From positions 1,736,001-1,800,000 of the forward strand of contig NZ_CP188257.1 in NCBI RefSeq assembly GCF_049994355.1: a stretch of DNA of 64,000 nucleotides. The letters run 5' to 3'. Below, in pieces: positions 35,729 to 44,817 of the stretch (its first letter is position 1; each line of letters begins with the position of its first letter). Both the position numbers and the translations under genes were made by a program. The DNA comes from Angustibacter sp049994355 (GTDB lineage: Bacteria; Actinomycetota; Actinomycetes; Actinomycetales; Angustibacteraceae). The notes under the pieces were generated by a model. That model was not told the DNA's origin, did not search any database, and saw only the letters and a program-made list of their open reading frames with translations.

Positions 35729-37339
35729 TCAGCGGGTGTCGCGAGCCAGCAGCGCCACGTGCAGCGCGAGGCAGGTCTCGACGTCGTCCAGGTCGGCGTC
35801 GAGCACCGACGCCAGCCGGGTGAGCCGGTCGTAGTACGCCGGGCGGGACAGGTGCATCGCCGCGGCGGCCGCCGACTTGTTGCGGCCGTTGGCCAGGTAG
35901 GTACGCAGCACAGACAGCAGGTCGTCGTCCCGGTCGAGCAGCGGACCCAGCTCGCGCTCGGTGAAGGTCTCGATCCGAGGGTCGTCGCGCAGCAGCGACA
36001 GCAGTCCGCGCACGCCCACGTCGTGCAGCCTCAGAAAACCGCTGACCCGCGGCAGGTGCGCGGCGGCGTCCGCGACCTGCTGGGCCTCGACGACGCTGCG
36101 GCGGGCGTCGCGCAGGCCGGCGACCACCGTGCCGGCCGCCAGCAGGAGCTGCTCGGCGCCGGCGGCGGGGATCCGATAGCGCACCACGCGCTCGATCGCC
36201 CGACCCAACGAGTCGAGCACCGTGGCGTCGTCGTCTCGCCGGTCCAACGCCACCAGCAGTCCGACGCTGCGGTCGTCGATCGCGCCGACCAGTGCGGCCG
36301 CGGACGCATCCCGGGCGGCCTGGGCGACCGCGTCCGCGAGGTCGCGCAGTCTGGCCTGCGTGGCGAGAGTCGTCGCCGAGCGGCCCTCCCGCCAGCGCAC
36401 CACGGCGCCCAGCAGCCGGCGTCCGTCCAGCGTCACCCCGAGTGCCCGGGCGCGCAGCCCGATCTCGGCATCCGGGTGCTGGTGCTCCATCAGGGCGGTG
36501 AGCAGCGTGCGGTGTGTCTGGCGCTCCAGTCCCTCGCGATCGCGGGTGATCAACCGTTGCAGCGCCAACGTCGTCGCGGTGCGCTCGACCAGCATCAGGT
36601 CGTGCGGTCGCGGGTCGTCGGCATCCCGGACCAGCACGAGCCGCCCCCAGTCCTCGCCGCGCGCCCCGACGGTGGCGACCACCCAGCCGGACGCCGGGTC
36701 CACGCCCGCCCGCCCGGGGACCCGCACGGCCCGCGACCGCTGCTGCCACCGGGCCAGCAGCGCCGCCTCGTCCGCGCCCGCCGCGTCGTGCTCGACGACC
36801 AGGTGCCCTGGTGTCTCCAGGACGACCGGTGCGCCGGCCATCCGAGCGGCCTGCCGGACCACCTCGGCGGTGTCCGCGCCCTCCACGGCCAGCTCGGTGA
36901 ACGTCTCGTGCAACGCCTGCGCCTGTCGCAGCGAGCTGATCTGCTCGTCGATCACCAGCGAGTGGACCGCCTCGGTCACCTCGATGAACGCCACCGGGCG
37001 GGTCAGCTCCACCAGGGGCAGGCCGAACTTGGCCGCTGCCCGCACCATGGCGGTCGGCAGCCGCCCGGCGTAGGCCCGGCCCAACTCGACCACCAGCCCG
37101 GCGACCGGCAGCGCGGCCAGGCCCTGCACGAAGGCCACGATGCCGTCGTCCGTGCGCGGCAGCGCGACCCCGGTGGTCAGGATCAGCTCGTCCCCGCGCA
37201 GCAGGTCGCCGATGTCGGCCACCTCGGCCACGTGGGCCCACCGCACCTGGTGGTCCAGGTGCTCGGCGCCGGCGACCACGTTCGGCTTGCCGGCGGCGAG
37301 CACCGGCAGCGCCAGCACGGTGCCCAGCGTGGGGAGCAT
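35729..37339 (-). CDS. PucR-family transcriptional regulator
   Basis: The 536-residue regulator has an N-terminal PucR domain (LPVLAAGKPNVVAGAEHLDHQVRWAHVAEVADIGDLLRGDELILTTG, by motif), a GGDEF-like/central region and a C-terminal HTH_30 (LRTYLANGRNKSAAAAAMHLSRPAYYDRLTRLASVL). Such regulators control purine, GABA or polyamine genes. ATG 37339 (MLPTLG) gives the family start. It is divergent from the second ALDH, with a clear inverted repeat between, and so probably regulates that operon. Confidence 0.9.
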   Translation of the reverse strand: MLPTLGTVLALPVLAAGKPNVVAGAEHLDHQVRWAHVAEVADIGDLLRGDELILTTGVALPRTDDGIVAFVQGLAALPVAGLVVELGRAYAGRLPTAMVRAAAKFGLPLVELTRPVAFIEVTEAVHSLVIDEQISSLRQAQALHETFTELAVEGADTAEVVRQAARMAGAPVVLETPGHLVVEHDAAGADEAALLARWQQRSRAVRVPGRAGVDPASGWVVATVGARGEDWGRLVLVRDADDPRPHDLMLVERTATTLALQRLITRDREGLERQTHRTLLTALMEHQHPDAEIGLRARALGVTLDGRRLLGAVVRWREGRSATTLATQARLRDLADAVAQAARDASAAALVGAIDDRSVGLLVALDRRDDDATVLDSLGRAIERVVRYRIPAAGAEQLLLAAGTVVAGLRDARRSVVEAQQVADAAAHLPRVSGFLRLHDVGVRGLLSLLRDDPRIETFTERELGPLLDRDDDLLSVLRTYLANGRNKSAAAAAMHLSRPAYYDRLTRLASVLDADLDDVETCLALHVALLARDTR

Positions 37340-37482
37340 GAGGGTCGCCTCCGAGTCGGGCGGACGCCCTCGACAGTGTGTCGCCTGGGCGGTCCGAGAG
37401 CAGTCACTCTGCATACCACGGTAGCGGGGACAGTGGGCGCTGGTACAACGGTGGTCGCTGGTCGTCGCCCAGTTCGACGCTA

Positions 37483-37518
37483 GATTTCGTTGAGGTAACG
37501 TGTTCAGACCACGAAATC
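37483..37518 (+). promoter_or_regulatory. Inverted-repeat operator between pucR and ALDH 2
   Basis: GATTTCGT (37483-37490) and ACGAAATC (37511-37518) are perfect complements with 20 bases between. The half-site centres are 28 bases apart, close to three helical turns. TTGAAT is repeated at 37521 and 37531 just after. The AT-rich half-sites stand out in this GC-rich DNA. Confidence 0.6.
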
Positions 37519-37603
37519 ACTTGAATAGCCTTGAATGGACCGAGGCGGCGTGTCAGGATCGGCGCACGAAGGGTTGCTCTCGAGTGCAGGACTAGGAGGT
37601 GGC

Positions 37604-39109
37604 GTGGCGGATTCGACCGGTGGTCACCAGTGGATCGACGGACGGCGCACCGCGCCGCTGAGCGACTCGGCGCCCGAGCACCCAGTGATCGACCCCTCGA
37701 CCGACCGGGTCGTGCAGATCGTTGCGCTCGCTGGCGCGTCCGACGTGGACACCGCCGTCGACGTGGCGACCCGCGCCCAGCGCGACTGGGGTGCGGCCAC
37801 CCCGGCGGAGCGCTCCACCGCCATGCATCGCTGGGCCGCCGAGCTGGACGCGGTGGCCGAGGAGCTCGCCCAGGTCGAGACCTCGCAGACCGGCAAGCCG
37901 ATCCGGCTCAGCCGCGAGTTCGACGTCCCGGGCACCATCGACAACACCGCCTTCTTCGCCGGCGCCGCGCGGGTCCTCGAGGGCCGAGCAGCCGGGGAGT
38001 ACTCGGCCGACCACACCTCTGCCGTCCGCCGCGAGCCGTTGGGCGTCGTCGGCTCGATCGCGCCGTGGAACTACCCGCTGCAGATGGCCGCCTGGAAGAT
38101 GCTCCCCGCGGTGGCCGCCGGCAACGCGATCGTGCTCAAGCCCAGCGAGCTCACCCCGCTGACCACCCTGATGATGGCCGAGGCCGCCCAGCGCGCCGGC
38201 ATCCCCGACGGTGTGGTCAACGTCGTCGTGGGCACCGGCCCGGACGTCGGCGAGCACCTCGTCTCACACCCGGGCGTGGCCATGGTGTCGTTCACCGGCA
38301 GCTCCGGGGTCGGGCAGCGGGTGATGGAGCTCGCGTCCCACACGGCCAAGCGGGTGCACCTCGAGCTCGGCGGCAAGGCACCGTTCGTGGTGTTCGACGA
38401 CGCCGACCTCGAAGCCGCCGTGCACGGCGCGGTCGCCGGCTCGCTGATCAACACCGGGCAGGACTGCACCGCCGCCACCAGGGCGATCGTGCACCGCTCG
38501 CTGTTCGACGCCTTCGTCAGCGGCGTCGCGGACCTGATGGCCGCCGTCCGGCTCGGCGACCCGCGCGACCCGGCCACCGACCAGGGCCCGCTGATCAGCC
38601 GGGCCCACCAGGCCCGGGTCGCCGGGCACGTCGAGCGCGCCCGCGAGCTCGGCGCCAAGATCGTCTGCGGTGGTGAGGCGCCCGGCGGCGCGCTGGCCCA
38701 CGGTGCGTACTACGCGCCGACGCTGGTTGCCGGGATCGACCGGACGGCGCCGATCTGGCACGACGAGGTGTTCGGGCCGGTCCTGGTCGCCGTCCCGTTC
38801 GACACCGACGACGAGGCGATCGAGCTGGCGAACGACACGCCCTACGGCCTGGCCGCCTCGGCCTGGACCAGGGACGTCGTGCGCGCCGGCCGGGCGACCC
38901 GCGAGATCCGCGCCGGCTGCGTCTGGGTCAACGACCACATCCCGATCATCAGCGAGATGCCGCACGGGGGCGTCAAGGCATCTGGCTTCGGCAAGGACAT
39001 GAGCGTCTACTCGCTCGAGGAGTACACGAGCATCAAGCACGTGATGACCGACCAGACCGGCGTGGCGAGCAAACCCTGGCATCGCACCGTCTTCACCCAC
39101 CAATCGTGA
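37604..39109 (+). CDS. Gamma-aminobutyraldehyde dehydrogenase 2
   Basis: The 501-residue ALDH is closely similar in layout to the copy at 30987, sharing the FFAGAARVLEGRA, APWNYPLQMAAWK, LELGGKAPFVVF and GQDCTAATRA blocks with catalytic Cys and Glu. The C-terminal CVWVNDHIPIISEMPHGGVKASGFGKDMS also fits the 4-aminobutanal group. AGGAGG (37594-37599) lies just before GTG 37604, which fixes the start despite an open frame from 37535. It heads the operon ALDH-potD-potA-potB-potC-oxidase. Confidence 0.9.
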   Translation: MADSTGGHQWIDGRRTAPLSDSAPEHPVIDPSTDRVVQIVALAGASDVDTAVDVATRAQRDWGAATPAERSTAMHRWAAELDAVAEELAQVETSQTGKPIRLSREFDVPGTIDNTAFFAGAARVLEGRAAGEYSADHTSAVRREPLGVVGSIAPWNYPLQMAAWKMLPAVAAGNAIVLKPSELTPLTTLMMAEAAQRAGIPDGVVNVVVGTGPDVGEHLVSHPGVAMVSFTGSSGVGQRVMELASHTAKRVHLELGGKAPFVVFDDADLEAAVHGAVAGSLINTGQDCTAATRAIVHRSLFDAFVSGVADLMAAVRLGDPRDPATDQGPLISRAHQARVAGHVERARELGAKIVCGGEAPGGALAHGAYYAPTLVAGIDRTAPIWHDEVFGPVLVAVPFDTDDEAIELANDTPYGLAASAWTRDVVRAGRATREIRAGCVWVNDHIPIISEMPHGGVKASGFGKDMSVYSLEEYTSIKHVMTDQTGVASKPWHRTVFTHQS

Positions 39110-39147
39110 CCCGACCCACCGCTGCCCATCCGGAAGGACCCCACCCC

Positions 39148-40359
39148 ATGAGCCCCCGACCGACCCCCGACCCGATGAAGGTCGCACTGGCACGCGGCAC
39201 GCTCAGCCGTCGCACCCTGCTCAGCTCGGTGGGCGCTTTCGGACTGGCCACGGCGCTGGCGTCCTGCGGCACCAAGGGCACGGCGACCAAGACCGCCGCG
39301 TCCGACCAGGCGGCCAAGGACCTTTCCGCCACCGAGAAGGTCGTGCACTGGTCGAACTGGCCGGAGTACATCGACGTCGACGACAAGACGCAGAAGCACC
39401 CGACGCTGGACGCCTTCGAGAAGCAGACCGGCATCAAGGTGACCTACGCCGAGGACTACAACGACAACGACGAGTTCTTCGCCAAGGTCAAGCCGCAGCT
39501 GCAGGCAGGCCAGGACACCGGCCGTGACGTGTGGTGCAGCACCGACTGGATGGTCGCCCGGCTGATCCGGCTGAACTGGGTGCAGAAGCTCGACAAGGCG
39601 AACATCCCGAACGCCAAGAACCTCGAGACGGCGCTCACCCAGGTCGAGTTCGACCCGGGTCGCGAGTACTCGCTGCCCTGGCAGAGCGGCTTCACGGGTA
39701 TCGCCTACAACCCCAAGGCCACCGGCGGCAAGAAGATCGAGAGCATCGACCAGCTGCTGACCGACCCCTCGCTCAAGGGCAAGGTGACGCTGCTCACCGA
39801 GATGCGCGACACCGTCGGGCTGGTCCTGCTGGCCATGGGCAAGGACCCGGCCAACTTCACGGACGCCGACTTCAATGCCGCGATCGACGAGATCAAGAAG
39901 GCCAAGGACGCCGGGCAGCTGCGCGGGTTCACCGGCAACGAGTACGGCAAGCCGCTCGCGGCCGGCGACATCGCCGCCTGCATCGCCTGGACCGGCGACG
40001 TCGTCCAGCTGCAGGCCGACAACCCGGCGCTCGGCTACGTGCTGCCATCCACTGGGCACATGATCTGGTCCGACAACTTCGTGATCCCGAACCAGGCGCA
40101 GCACAAGAAGAACGCCGAGACGCTGATCAACTACTACTACGATCCGAAGGTGATGGCGGCGGTCGAGGACTACGTGAACTACATCTCGCCGGTGAAGGGT
40201 TCCAAGGCCGTCCTGCTCGCCGAGGACCCGGACGTCGCGAACAACCCGCTGATCTTCCCCAGCGACGCGGTGCTCGCCAAGTCGCACGTCTTCAAGGGCC
40301 TGACCGAGGCGCAGGAGACCCTGTACAACCAGAAGTTCCAGGCACTGATCGGGGCATGA
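39148..40359 (+). CDS. potD: Polyamine-binding lipoprotein PotD 2
   Basis: The 403-residue solute-binding lipoprotein has a twin-arginine leader and lipobox (SRRTLLSSVGAFGLATALASC). The mature part, VVHWSNWPEYIDVDDK, YAEDYNDNDEFFAKV and LRGFTGNEYGKPLAAGDIAACIAWTGDVVQLQ, parallels PotD 1 closely. ATG 39148 follows GGAAGGA by nine bases. Its stop overlaps the potA start (ATGA). It should capture spermidine or putrescine outside the membrane for PotABC. Confidence 0.93.
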   Translation: MSPRPTPDPMKVALARGTLSRRTLLSSVGAFGLATALASCGTKGTATKTAASDQAAKDLSATEKVVHWSNWPEYIDVDDKTQKHPTLDAFEKQTGIKVTYAEDYNDNDEFFAKVKPQLQAGQDTGRDVWCSTDWMVARLIRLNWVQKLDKANIPNAKNLETALTQVEFDPGREYSLPWQSGFTGIAYNPKATGGKKIESIDQLLTDPSLKGKVTLLTEMRDTVGLVLLAMGKDPANFTDADFNAAIDEIKKAKDAGQLRGFTGNEYGKPLAAGDIAACIAWTGDVVQLQADNPALGYVLPSTGHMIWSDNFVIPNQAQHKKNAETLINYYYDPKVMAAVEDYVNYISPVKGSKAVLLAEDPDVANNPLIFPSDAVLAKSHVFKGLTEAQETLYNQKFQALIGA

Positions 40360-41516
40360 CAATGGCACAGATCAAGGAAGACCCCGGTGGGGACCTGCAG
40401 CTGCAGTCGCTCACCAAGCGGTTCGGCGACTTCGTGGCGGTGGACAACCTCGACCTGATCATCCCGCAGGGCTCGTTCTTCGCGTTGCTGGGACCGTCGG
40501 GCTGCGGCAAGACCACGACCCTGCGGATGGTCGCCGGACTCGAGCGGCCGACCGCGGGCACGGTGATGATCGGCGACCAGGACTACACCGAGGCCCGGCC
40601 GTACCAGCGCCCGGTCAACACCGTGTTCCAGAGCTACGCACTGTTCCCGCACCTGAACATCATCGAGAACGTCGAGTTCGGCCTGCGCCGGCGCGGCAAG
40701 AAGAACACCCGGACGACTGCGATGGAGGCGCTCGAGCTGGTCCAGCTCGCGCACCTGGCCGCGCGCCGTCCCGGTCAGCTGTCCGGTGGTCAGCAGCAGC
40801 GCATCGCCCTGGCCCGGGCCATCGTGAACCGCCCGTCCGTGCTGCTGCTCGACGAGCCGCTCGGAGCGCTCGACCTCAAGCTGCGACGGCAGATGCAGAT
40901 CGAGCTCAAGCGGATCCAGCTCGAGGTCGGCCTGACGTTCGTGCACGTCACGCACGACCAGGAGGAGGCCATGACCATGGCCGACACCATCGCCGTGATG
41001 AACCAGGGCCTGATCGAGCAGCTCGGCGACCCGGCCACGCTGTACGAGCGCCCCAGCACGACCTTCGTGGCCAACTTTCTCGGGCAGTCGAACCTGTTGC
41101 CCGGCAAGGTGTCCGGCACAGATGGCGACGACCTGGTGATCGACGTCCAGGGCGACCGGCTGCGGCTGCCGCGCGCGCGCTGCGCGGCCAACGGCGGGGA
41201 CGTCTGGTTCGGCGTCCGGCCTGAGAAGCTCGTGATCTGCGACGACAGCACCGCGGCCACCGGCAACCGGATCTCCGGTCTGGTCACCGACGCCTCGTTC
41301 ACCGGCGTGTCCACCCAGTACCTGGTCAAGCTCGGCTGGGGCCAGGAGATCACCGTCGTGCAGCAGAACGACGGCACCGCGCCGCTGCGGCCGGGCGGCC
41401 AGGTGACGGTGCAGTGGGCGCCGCAGCACGGCTTCGCCCTCGACGCGGCGCAGGACGCGCACGCCGGTGAGGAGAACGAGGCCGGGGACGCCGTGCTGGC
41501 AGGCACCTCGTCATGA
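40356..41516 (+). CDS. potA: Polyamine ABC transporter ATPase PotA
   Basis: The 386-residue ATPase has Walker A GPSGCGKTTT, the Q-loop in FQSYALFPHLNI, signature LSGGQQQRIALARA, Walker B VLLLDEPLGALD and switch His in HVTHDQEEAM. A C-terminal TOBE domain follows (FGVRPEKLVI, GQEITVVQQND). These are the marks of PotA/FbpC-type importers. It overlaps both neighbours by four bases, so the four subunits are translationally coupled. Confidence 0.95.
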   Translation: MTMAQIKEDPGGDLQLQSLTKRFGDFVAVDNLDLIIPQGSFFALLGPSGCGKTTTLRMVAGLERPTAGTVMIGDQDYTEARPYQRPVNTVFQSYALFPHLNIIENVEFGLRRRGKKNTRTTAMEALELVQLAHLAARRPGQLSGGQQQRIALARAIVNRPSVLLLDEPLGALDLKLRRQMQIELKRIQLEVGLTFVHVTHDQEEAMTMADTIAVMNQGLIEQLGDPATLYERPSTTFVANFLGQSNLLPGKVSGTDGDDLVIDVQGDRLRLPRARCAANGGDVWFGVRPEKLVICDDSTAATGNRISGLVTDASFTGVSTQYLVKLGWGQEITVVQQNDGTAPLRPGGQVTVQWAPQHGFALDAAQDAHAGEENEAGDAVLAGTSS

Positions 41517-42448
41517 CCGCCGTCGCGCACACTCCTGTCGCGCCGGGCGCCGGGCCACCTCCGGCGGACGTCGCCGAGGCGCCGGGCAGGCGCCGGCTGA
41601 CGCCGTACCTGCTGCTGCTGCCGGGCATGCTCTGGCTGGCGATCTTCTTCGCCATCCCGATGGTCTTCCTGGCCTCGACTTCGCTGCAGACCGGTTCGCT
41701 GGAGCAGGGCTACGCCCTGACCTGGAACTTCCAGACCTATGTGGACGCCCTGCAGAACTACTGGCCGCAGTTCCTGCGCTCGTTCGGCTACGCGGCGTCC
41801 GCCACGATCGCCGGTGCGCTGATCGGCTACCCGCTCGCCTATGCGATCGCCTTCAAGTCGGGCAAGTGGAAGAACTTCCTGCTGGTGCTCGTCATCGCAC
41901 CGTTCTTCACCAGCTTCCTGATCCGGACGCTGGCCTGGCAGACCATCCTGTCCAACAGCAGCCCGGTCGTGAAGTTCTTCCAGGTCACGCACCTGATCGA
42001 CCTGCTGCAGTTCCTGGGGCTGACCAGCAACGACCAGCTGATGGCGTCCAAGTTCGCCGTCATCGCCGGTCTGACGTACAACTTCCTGCCGTTCATGGTG
42101 CTGCCGCTGTACGCCAGCCTGGAGCGGCTCGACCCGCGCCTGCTGGAGGCGGCCGGCGACCTGTACGCCTCGCCGTTCACCGGGTTCCGGAAGATCACGT
42201 TCCCGCTGTCCCTGCCCGGCCTGGTCGCCGGCACGCTGCTCACCTTCATCCCCGCCGCCGGCGACTACATCAACTCCAAGCTGCTGGGGAGCACGAACAC
42301 CACCATGATCGGCCAGGTCATCGACGGACAGTTCCTGCGCGTGCTCGACTACCCGACGGCGGCAGCCCTGTCCTTCGTGCTGATGCTGTCCATCGTGCTG
42401 CTGGTGTCCATCTACATCCGCCGCGCCGGGACGGAGGAGCTGGTCTGA
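41513..42448 (+). CDS. potB: Polyamine ABC transporter permease PotB
   Basis: The 311-residue permease has about six helices after a polar head and the EAA loop LEAAGDLYASPFTGFRKITFPLSLPGLVAG that contacts PotA. PotB-type sequence SFGYAASATIAGALIGYPLAYAIAF is present. It overlaps potA (ATGA) and potC (TGATG). Confidence 0.95.
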   Translation: MTAVAHTPVAPGAGPPPADVAEAPGRRRLTPYLLLLPGMLWLAIFFAIPMVFLASTSLQTGSLEQGYALTWNFQTYVDALQNYWPQFLRSFGYAASATIAGALIGYPLAYAIAFKSGKWKNFLLVLVIAPFFTSFLIRTLAWQTILSNSSPVVKFFQVTHLIDLLQFLGLTSNDQLMASKFAVIAGLTYNFLPFMVLPLYASLERLDPRLLEAAGDLYASPFTGFRKITFPLSLPGLVAGTLLTFIPAAGDYINSKLLGSTNTTMIGQVIDGQFLRVLDYPTAAALSFVLMLSIVLLVSIYIRRAGTEELV

Positions 42449-43347
42449 TGAGCGACCTCGACCCCCTGATGACGCTGCTGATGGTCGTGCTCGTCGTGGC
42501 GAACATCGCCGTGCTGGGCTTCCTGCTGGTCCGGGCCAAGGTCCGCGGGCAAGGACCGGTGTCGTGGCTCCGGGAGCACGTGATCGTGCTGATCGCCGCG
42601 CTCGTGTTCCAGTACATGCTGCTGCCGAACGTCGTCGTGATCCTGTTCTCGTTCAACAAGCCCAACGGGCGCTTCAACTACGAGTGGACCAAGTTCTCCC
42701 TCGACGCGTGGCTGCACCCCTGCGCGGCGCCAGGCATGTGCCAGTCCCTGACGCTCAGCCTGCGGATCGGCCTGCTGGCCACCATCATCGCGACCGTGCT
42801 GGGCACGCTGGTGGCGTTCGCCCTGGCCCGCCACCGCTTCCGCGGCCGGGCCGGCACGAACCTGCTGATCTTCCTGCCGATGGCCACGCCCGAGGTCGTC
42901 ATGGGCTCCAGCCTGCTGACCCTGTTCGTCGGGATCGGCATCCCGCTGGGTTCGACGACGATCCTGATCGCGCACATCATGTTCTGCATGTCGTTCGTCG
43001 TGGTCACCGTCAAGGCCCGCATCTCCGGGCTGGACGCGCGGCTGGAGCAGGCCGCGATGGACCTGTACGCCAACGAGCGGCAGACCTTCATGCGGGTCAC
43101 GCTGCCCCTGGTGGCACCGGGAATCGCGGCCGCGGCGCTGCTGTCGTTCTCGCTCTCGTTCGACGACTACATCATCACGAACTTCAACGCGAGCTCGTCG
43201 TCGGTCACCTTCCCGATGTTCATCTGGGGTGCGGCCAGCCGCGGGACGCCAGTGCAGATCAACGTGATCGGCACCCTGATGTTCGTGCTGGCGCTCGCCG
43301 CCGTGGGTGGTGCGCAGCTGGTGAGCGGGCGCCGCAAGCGGGTATGA
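42448..43347 (+). CDS. potC: Polyamine ABC transporter permease PotC
   Basis: The 299-residue permease has an extra N-terminal helix (residues 8-30) before the usual six, with the EAA-like loop LEQAAMDLYANERQTFMRVTLPLVAPGI. The pattern FSFNKPNGRFNYEWTKFSLDAWL is typical of PotC. It overlaps potB by one base and the oxidase gene by four. Confidence 0.95.
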   Translation: MSDLDPLMTLLMVVLVVANIAVLGFLLVRAKVRGQGPVSWLREHVIVLIAALVFQYMLLPNVVVILFSFNKPNGRFNYEWTKFSLDAWLHPCAAPGMCQSLTLSLRIGLLATIIATVLGTLVAFALARHRFRGRAGTNLLIFLPMATPEVVMGSSLLTLFVGIGIPLGSTTILIAHIMFCMSFVVVTVKARISGLDARLEQAAMDLYANERQTFMRVTLPLVAPGIAAAALLSFSLSFDDYIITNFNASSSSVTFPMFIWGAASRGTPVQINVIGTLMFVLALAAVGGAQLVSGRRKRV

Positions 43348-44738
43348 GCGGGTTGCGGCTGGCCGGTGCGTCGTCCACGCCGTTCTGGCTGGACCAGCCG
43401 CAGCGGCCGCCGGGCCGCCCTGCACAGGGCGGTGACCTGCGCGCCGACCTCGTGGTGGTCGGCGGTGGGCTGACCGGCCTGTGGGCCGCCTTGCTGGCGC
43501 TGCAGGAACAGCCCGGTCGCGACGTCCTCGTGCTGGACGGCCACCGGCTGGCCTGGGCCGCGTCCGGGCGCAACGGCGGGTTCTGCTCGGCGTCGATCAC
43601 CCACGGGATCTCCAACGGCCTCGAGCGGTGGCCGGACGAGATGGCTCTACTGACCCGGCTCGGGCTGGAGAACCTGGACGGCATCGAGCGCGCCATCGCG
43701 CAGTACGGCATCGACTGCGGGTTCCGGCGCAGCGGCGAGCTGGACGTGGCCGTCGAGCCCTGGCAGCTCGAGGGGCTGGCCGAGGAGCACGAGGCCGCCG
43801 GTCGGCTGGGGCTGTCGTCCGAGCTGCTGGACGCCGCCCAGACCCGGGCGCTGGTCGACTCGCCCACGTACCTCGGCGCGCGGCTTGAGCGCGACAGCGT
43901 CGCGATGGTCGACCCGGCCCGGCTGGTCTGGGGGCTGGCGGACGCGGTGGAGGGCCTGGGCGGACGGATCCACGAGTCGACCCGGGTGCTCGACGTCCAC
44001 GACCTCGGCCCCGAGGGGATCCTCGTCCGGACCCCGGCGGGCAGCGTCCGTGCCCGCCAGGTGGTTCTAGGCACCAACGTCTTCCCCTCGCCGGTGCGCC
44101 GGTACCGCCCGTACCTGGTCCCGGTCTGGGACCACGTCCTGGTCACCGAGCCGTTGCCGCCCGACGTCGTCGCCGGCCTGCGCTGGGACCAGCGGATGGG
44201 GGTCGGGGACAGCGGCAACCAGTTCCACTACTACCGGCTCACCGACGACGACCGCCTGCTGTTCGGCGGGTATGACGCCCTGTACTACTTCGGCAACGAC
44301 CTGACCGGTCGGCGAGCCCGCAACGAGCAGACCGAGCAGGTGCTGGCCGAGCACCTGTTGACCACCTTTCCGTCGCTGGACGGCGTGCGCGTCACTCACA
44401 CCTGGGGCGGCGCGATCGACACCTGCACGAGATTCTGCGCGTTCTGGGGGCTGACCCACGGCGGCCGGGTCGCGGCCGTTCAGGGGTACACCGGCCTCGG
44501 CGTCGGCGCGAGCCGCTTCGGTGCGCAGGTCTGCCTCGACCTGCTGGCCGGCCGGCAGAACGAGCGGACGTCGCTGGAGATGGTGCGCCGCAAGCCGCTG
44601 CCGTTCCCGCCCGAGCCGTTCCGCTGGACCGGCATCCAGCTGACCCGGCGGGCGATCGCGCGGGCCGACGCGGCGGACGGGCGGCGCGGTCCGTGGCTGC
44701 GCACCCTGGACAGGCTCGGCCTGGGCTTCGACTCCTGA
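43344..44738 (+). CDS. FAD-dependent amine oxidase 2, PuuB/DadA-like
   Basis: The 464-residue enzyme has the FAD motif LVVVGGGLTGLWAALLAL, AWAASGRNGGFCSASITHG and a C-terminal GYTGLGVGASRFGAQVCLDLL. It belongs to the same DAO/PuuB group as the gene at 26893. As the last gene of the pot operon (ATGA overlap with potC) it most likely oxidises the imported polyamine in the cytoplasm. Substrate choice among putrescine, spermidine and glutamyl-putrescine is not clear. Confidence 0.87.
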   Translation: MSGLRLAGASSTPFWLDQPQRPPGRPAQGGDLRADLVVVGGGLTGLWAALLALQEQPGRDVLVLDGHRLAWAASGRNGGFCSASITHGISNGLERWPDEMALLTRLGLENLDGIERAIAQYGIDCGFRRSGELDVAVEPWQLEGLAEEHEAAGRLGLSSELLDAAQTRALVDSPTYLGARLERDSVAMVDPARLVWGLADAVEGLGGRIHESTRVLDVHDLGPEGILVRTPAGSVRARQVVLGTNVFPSPVRRYRPYLVPVWDHVLVTEPLPPDVVAGLRWDQRMGVGDSGNQFHYYRLTDDDRLLFGGYDALYYFGNDLTGRRARNEQTEQVLAEHLLTTFPSLDGVRVTHTWGGAIDTCTRFCAFWGLTHGGRVAAVQGYTGLGVGASRFGAQVCLDLLAGRQNERTSLEMVRRKPLPFPPEPFRWTGIQLTRRAIARADAADGRRGPWLRTLDRLGLGFDS

Positions 44739-44817
44739 CAGGTTGGGCGGCTCAGGCGGCCAGCCCGCGACAGGGTGTCAGTCCCGCGGCGCGAGCTCGC
44801 CGCCCAGACTGGGACGC

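Noticed and set aside
35595..37241. 548-residue minus-strand open frame overlapping pucR
   Set aside because: It is an Arg/Gly/Ala-rich frame-shifted shadow of pucR and runs into the inverted repeat.
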